Notes under the pieces: model-generated
What the model was told of the DNA's origin: nothing
What the model saw: the letters and a program-made list of their open reading frames with translations, nothing else
Databases searched by the model: none
Position numbers and translations under genes: made by a program
DNA from: DAIRFP01 sp036794995
Lineage (GTDB): Bacteria; Desulfobacterota; Binatia; UBA9968
Length of the DNA stretch: 7,683 nucleotides
NCBI GenBank assembly: GCA_036794995.1
Contig: DAIRFP010000236.1
Location: forward strand, 1 to 7,683
Reading direction: 5' to 3'
In this document: positions 6,526 through 7,683 of the stretch, one piece after another
Layout: the number at the start of each line of letters is the position of its first letter
Numbering within the stretch: position 1 is the first letter of the stretch

Positions 6526-6842
6526 TTTGTGCCTCCTGAAGTCGCCTCATCAAAAGATCCCATCGCAGGCGATACATTCCTTAAATGCTGCAGCTCCCAC
6601 TCTCGATCGTCGTCCCGTTCCTTTGTGTATGCCATGTGCAAGCGCCCATCATCGACGTTCTCGATTGAATCATTCTGCCGAAATATTCGCTTTGATCGCG
6701 CACATCAGTCAGATGGGTCTTGTTTTCACTGGAGATGTCCACAGTATTTACATTGACATTCGTGGTCGGCCTCCACGTATTCGTTACTCAACATGGTGAA
6801 CTGTTGAACATTTCGAGGTTCCCGGAGTATTTTAGCGCCCAT
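6507..6842 (-). pseudogene. Possible small zinc-ribbon-like gene broken by two in-frame TGA codons
   Basis: From ATG 6842 one frame runs for 111 codons to a TAA at 6507, interrupted only by TGA at 6728-6726 and again seven codons later. The first part has a dense Cys/His motif (HECQCKYCGH, residues 27-36); the last 42 residues are charged and protein-like (YTKERDDDREWELQHLRN). Its end overlaps the start of the binding-protein gene at 6525 by 19 bases. AAGG lies 4 bases before the ATG. I recognise no family. It may be a decayed gene or a chance frame; a selenoprotein is unlikely because no clear SECIS-like hairpin follows either TGA. Confidence 0.2.
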
Positions 6843-7092
6843 GTTCCCTTGTACTCAGGCGATTTGTTGCGAAAGATAAGGGTTACGACAATGGCAATAT
6901 TAAAAATACTGCTTATGACGACCGGACCATTGAAGTCAAACGAATCGTTTACCATTCATGTTCATTCATCAGGTTCTCGGGTTGCCCGAGCGATAATCAA
7001 AAAATGTGGAAATAGGAAATAGGTAGGCGTACCCTTTCGCAAATCCAAAACGAAAGACTGCTTGTTGGCGCAGGCAGAGAAAGGCTACGCCG
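6843..7092. other. Lower-GC intergenic stretch without a secure gene
   Basis: Together with 6526-6842, this is over 500 bases between the divergent binding-protein gene and the transposase remnant. The G+C content is visibly lower (23 of 60 bases at 6901-6960). Short plus-strand frames exist (for example 6720-7022, from TTG) but show no recognisable domain and no good ribosome site. Near the right side are two GGAAATA units (7008-7021) and the segment TAGGCGTACCCTTTCGC, which may include the left end of the IS; the IS terminus cannot be proved. Confidence 0.5.
6976..6990. other. Perfect 6-bp stem-loop
   Basis: CTCGGG, a TTG loop, then CCCGAG. No T-run follows on either strand, so it is not a canonical terminator. 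It lies between the divergent minus-strand cluster and the IS remnant and is the only strong short hairpin I saw in this stretch. Confidence 0.4.
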
Positions 7093-7287
7093 ATGAAAGA
7101 GAACATATTATTGGCAATGGATCAAAGAGAATCTTTTACGAGGAGCTGGAGGAGTACGCTCGGGGGAAAATCCGCGGTCACTTGCAGGATCTGTTAGAGC
7201 AGGAAGTGACCGAGTGGTTGGGGTGGGAGAAAAGCGAGCGCAAAGGAAATGCTTTGGAACAGCCCGGGTACCGCAACGGTCACGGCA
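7093..7287 (+). mobile_element. 5' remnant of an IS256-family (mutator-type) transposase gene, frameshifted and truncated
   Basis: The segment encodes only the first 65 or so residues of a transposase normally about 400 long. From 7131 the frame reads IFYEELEEYARGKIRG, then LLEQEVTEWLGWEKSERKG and GYRNGHG, a strong match to the conserved IS256 N-terminal region ending in the GYRNGYG motif. The probable beginning, MKENILLAMDQR from ATG 7093, is in a different frame, so a small indel near 7127-7131 breaks the gene. Coding similarity stops at about 7287, where binding-protein sequence begins; the DDE catalytic core is absent. The element cannot move on its own. Confidence 0.8.
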
Positions 7288-7406
7288 TTTGCTGAGGCTC
7301 GTCGGTTCTCCCTTCGTCCTGCCGCCGGGCACGCCGCCGGAGCGGGTGCAGATTTTGCGCGCCGCCTTTCACAAGATGTCTAACGATCCCGATTTTCATA
7401 AAGAGT

Positions 7407-7531
7407 TTCGGACCGCGGCCTGAGGCCCGAGTAATTCCAGCTCGTCAACAACGTCCGGTTAACTGCCCGAAGAGGAACAACTGTTCGCGGCTAACCAATT
7501 CACGCATTCAAGCCTGACCCCTGGCCCTTCC
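7407..7531. mobile_element. 125-bp small insertion (MITE- or REP-like) inside the binding-protein remnant
   Basis: TAAAGAGT occurs at 7399-7406 and again at 7532-7539, flanking 125 bases that have no counterpart in the protein family. Excising the insert plus one repeat copy restores the reading frame, the expected signature of a transposed element with an 8-bp target duplication. The right end carries TGACCCCTGGCC (7515-7526), shared with 1234-1245. I see no convincing terminal inverted repeats and no coding capacity. IS256-type elements make 8-9 bp duplications, but a link to the nearby IS256 remnant is only a possibility. Confidence 0.55.
7515..7526. repeat. TGACCCCTGGCC motif, copy 2
   Basis: Identical over 12 bases to the sequence at 1234-1245 and followed by CTTCC, immediately before the right-hand target repeat. 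This suggests it is the terminus of the inserted element. Confidence 0.5.
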
Positions 7532-7675
7532 TAAAGAGTATAGAAAACTGGTGGGCGACGATCCCTCGCCGCTGGCTGCCGAAGAGGTCCAGCGCGCCAT
7601 CGAGGGCCTGCCCCGCGAACCGTCCGTCATCGAGCTGTTCAAGCTGTTTACTGGCGCCAACCCCCTTCCTTCTCA

Positions 7676-7683
7676 TTGAACGG
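7676..7683. repeat. TTGAACGG octamer at window end
   Basis: It overlaps the stop codon of the binding-protein remnant and is identical to 99-106. It may be the first unit of another array continuing outside the window, but one copy alone could be chance. Confidence 0.3.

Larger units (their letters stand above)
7399..7539. repeat. Pair of 8-bp direct repeats (TAAAGAGT) flanking the insertion
   Basis: The copies are at 7399-7406 and 7532-7539; the flanking bases differ on both sides, so the match is exactly 8 bases. They are best read as a target-site duplication because joining the two copies restores the binding-protein frame. Confidence 0.55.
7288..7679 (+). pseudogene. 3' remnant of a TctC-like binding-protein gene, truncated and split by an insertion
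   Basis: Part A (to 7406) reads GSPFVLPPGTPPERVQIL, then AAFHKMSNDPDFHKE. This corresponds to residues 287-321 of the TctC-like protein at 2-1087 (GSRPIVSTPGTPADRTQIL, then KEPEFQEEL). Part B (7533-7679, frame shifted by one) reads KEYRKLVGDDPSPL, EEVQRAIEGLPREPSVIELF and TGANPLPSH then stop, the usual C-terminal tail of this family branch. Removing 7407-7539 restores an unbroken reading: FHKE then YRKLVGDD. The first roughly 280 residues are missing, replaced on the left by the IS256 remnant. It is therefore a dead gene made of one original tail. Confidence 0.8.

Noticed and set aside
6507..6842. Selenoprotein with two UGA-encoded selenocysteines
   Set aside because: No bacterial SECIS-like hairpin with a proper stem and apical loop is evident just downstream of either TGA, and no selenoprotein family matches. 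A decayed gene or chance frame is simpler.
6720..7022. Plus-strand frame of 100 codons starting with TTG
   Set aside because: No recognisable domain, no good ribosome site, and mixed hydrophobic sequence in a low-GC stretch. It also overlaps the minus-strand frame with the Cys/His cluster.

Overview
This looks like a piece of an uncultured, moderately GC-rich environmental bacterium assembled from a metagenome. A run of exactly 100 N (1106-1205) is a scaffold gap. Several solitary periplasmic binding proteins occur together with a thiolase-like/DUF35/CoA-transferase group. Such expansions are familiar from soil and sediment lineages such as Rokubacteria, Binatota and Tectomicrobia, but no marker gene here fixes the taxon, so that placement is a weak inference.

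Layout. (1) 2-1087, plus strand: a tripartite tricarboxylate transporter (TctC/Bug) binding protein whose signal-peptide region overlaps short degenerate octamer repeats. (2) 1106-1205: the gap; the order across it rests on scaffolding only. (3) 1304-6525, all minus strand: read in transcription order, an ABC-type binding protein (5488-6525), a thiolase-like 'lipid-transfer protein' (4187-5368), a zinc-ribbon/OB-fold DUF35 protein (3768-4184), a family III CoA-transferase (2495-3658) and a second ABC-type binding protein (1304-2356). Spacings are 118, 2, 109 and 138 nt, each gene has its own Shine-Dalgarno, and I saw no convincing terminator, so this is probably one operon. (4) 6526-7092: a lower-GC stretch with no secure gene. 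It holds a suspicious minus-strand frame interrupted by two TGA codons and a small perfect stem-loop. (5) 7093-7683: a gene graveyard. The 5' end of an IS256-type transposase gene is joined directly to the 3' end of a TctC-like binding-protein gene, and that remnant is split by a 125-bp insertion flanked by an 8-bp direct repeat.

How the genes may work together (inference): the solitary binding proteins would capture small organic acids or similar ligands in the periplasm; no permease or ATPase is present. The CoA-transferase could activate an acid to its CoA thioester, and the thiolase/DUF35 pair could then cleave or condense the CoA ester, by analogy with Ltp/ChsH2-type aldolase complexes of steroid side-chain degradation. 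No substrate can be named from sequence alone.

No wholly new system stands out. The most unusual signals are the small insertion with an apparent target duplication, a 12-bp motif at its right end that recurs beside the gap, and octamer repeats scattered between genes and over one signal-peptide region.
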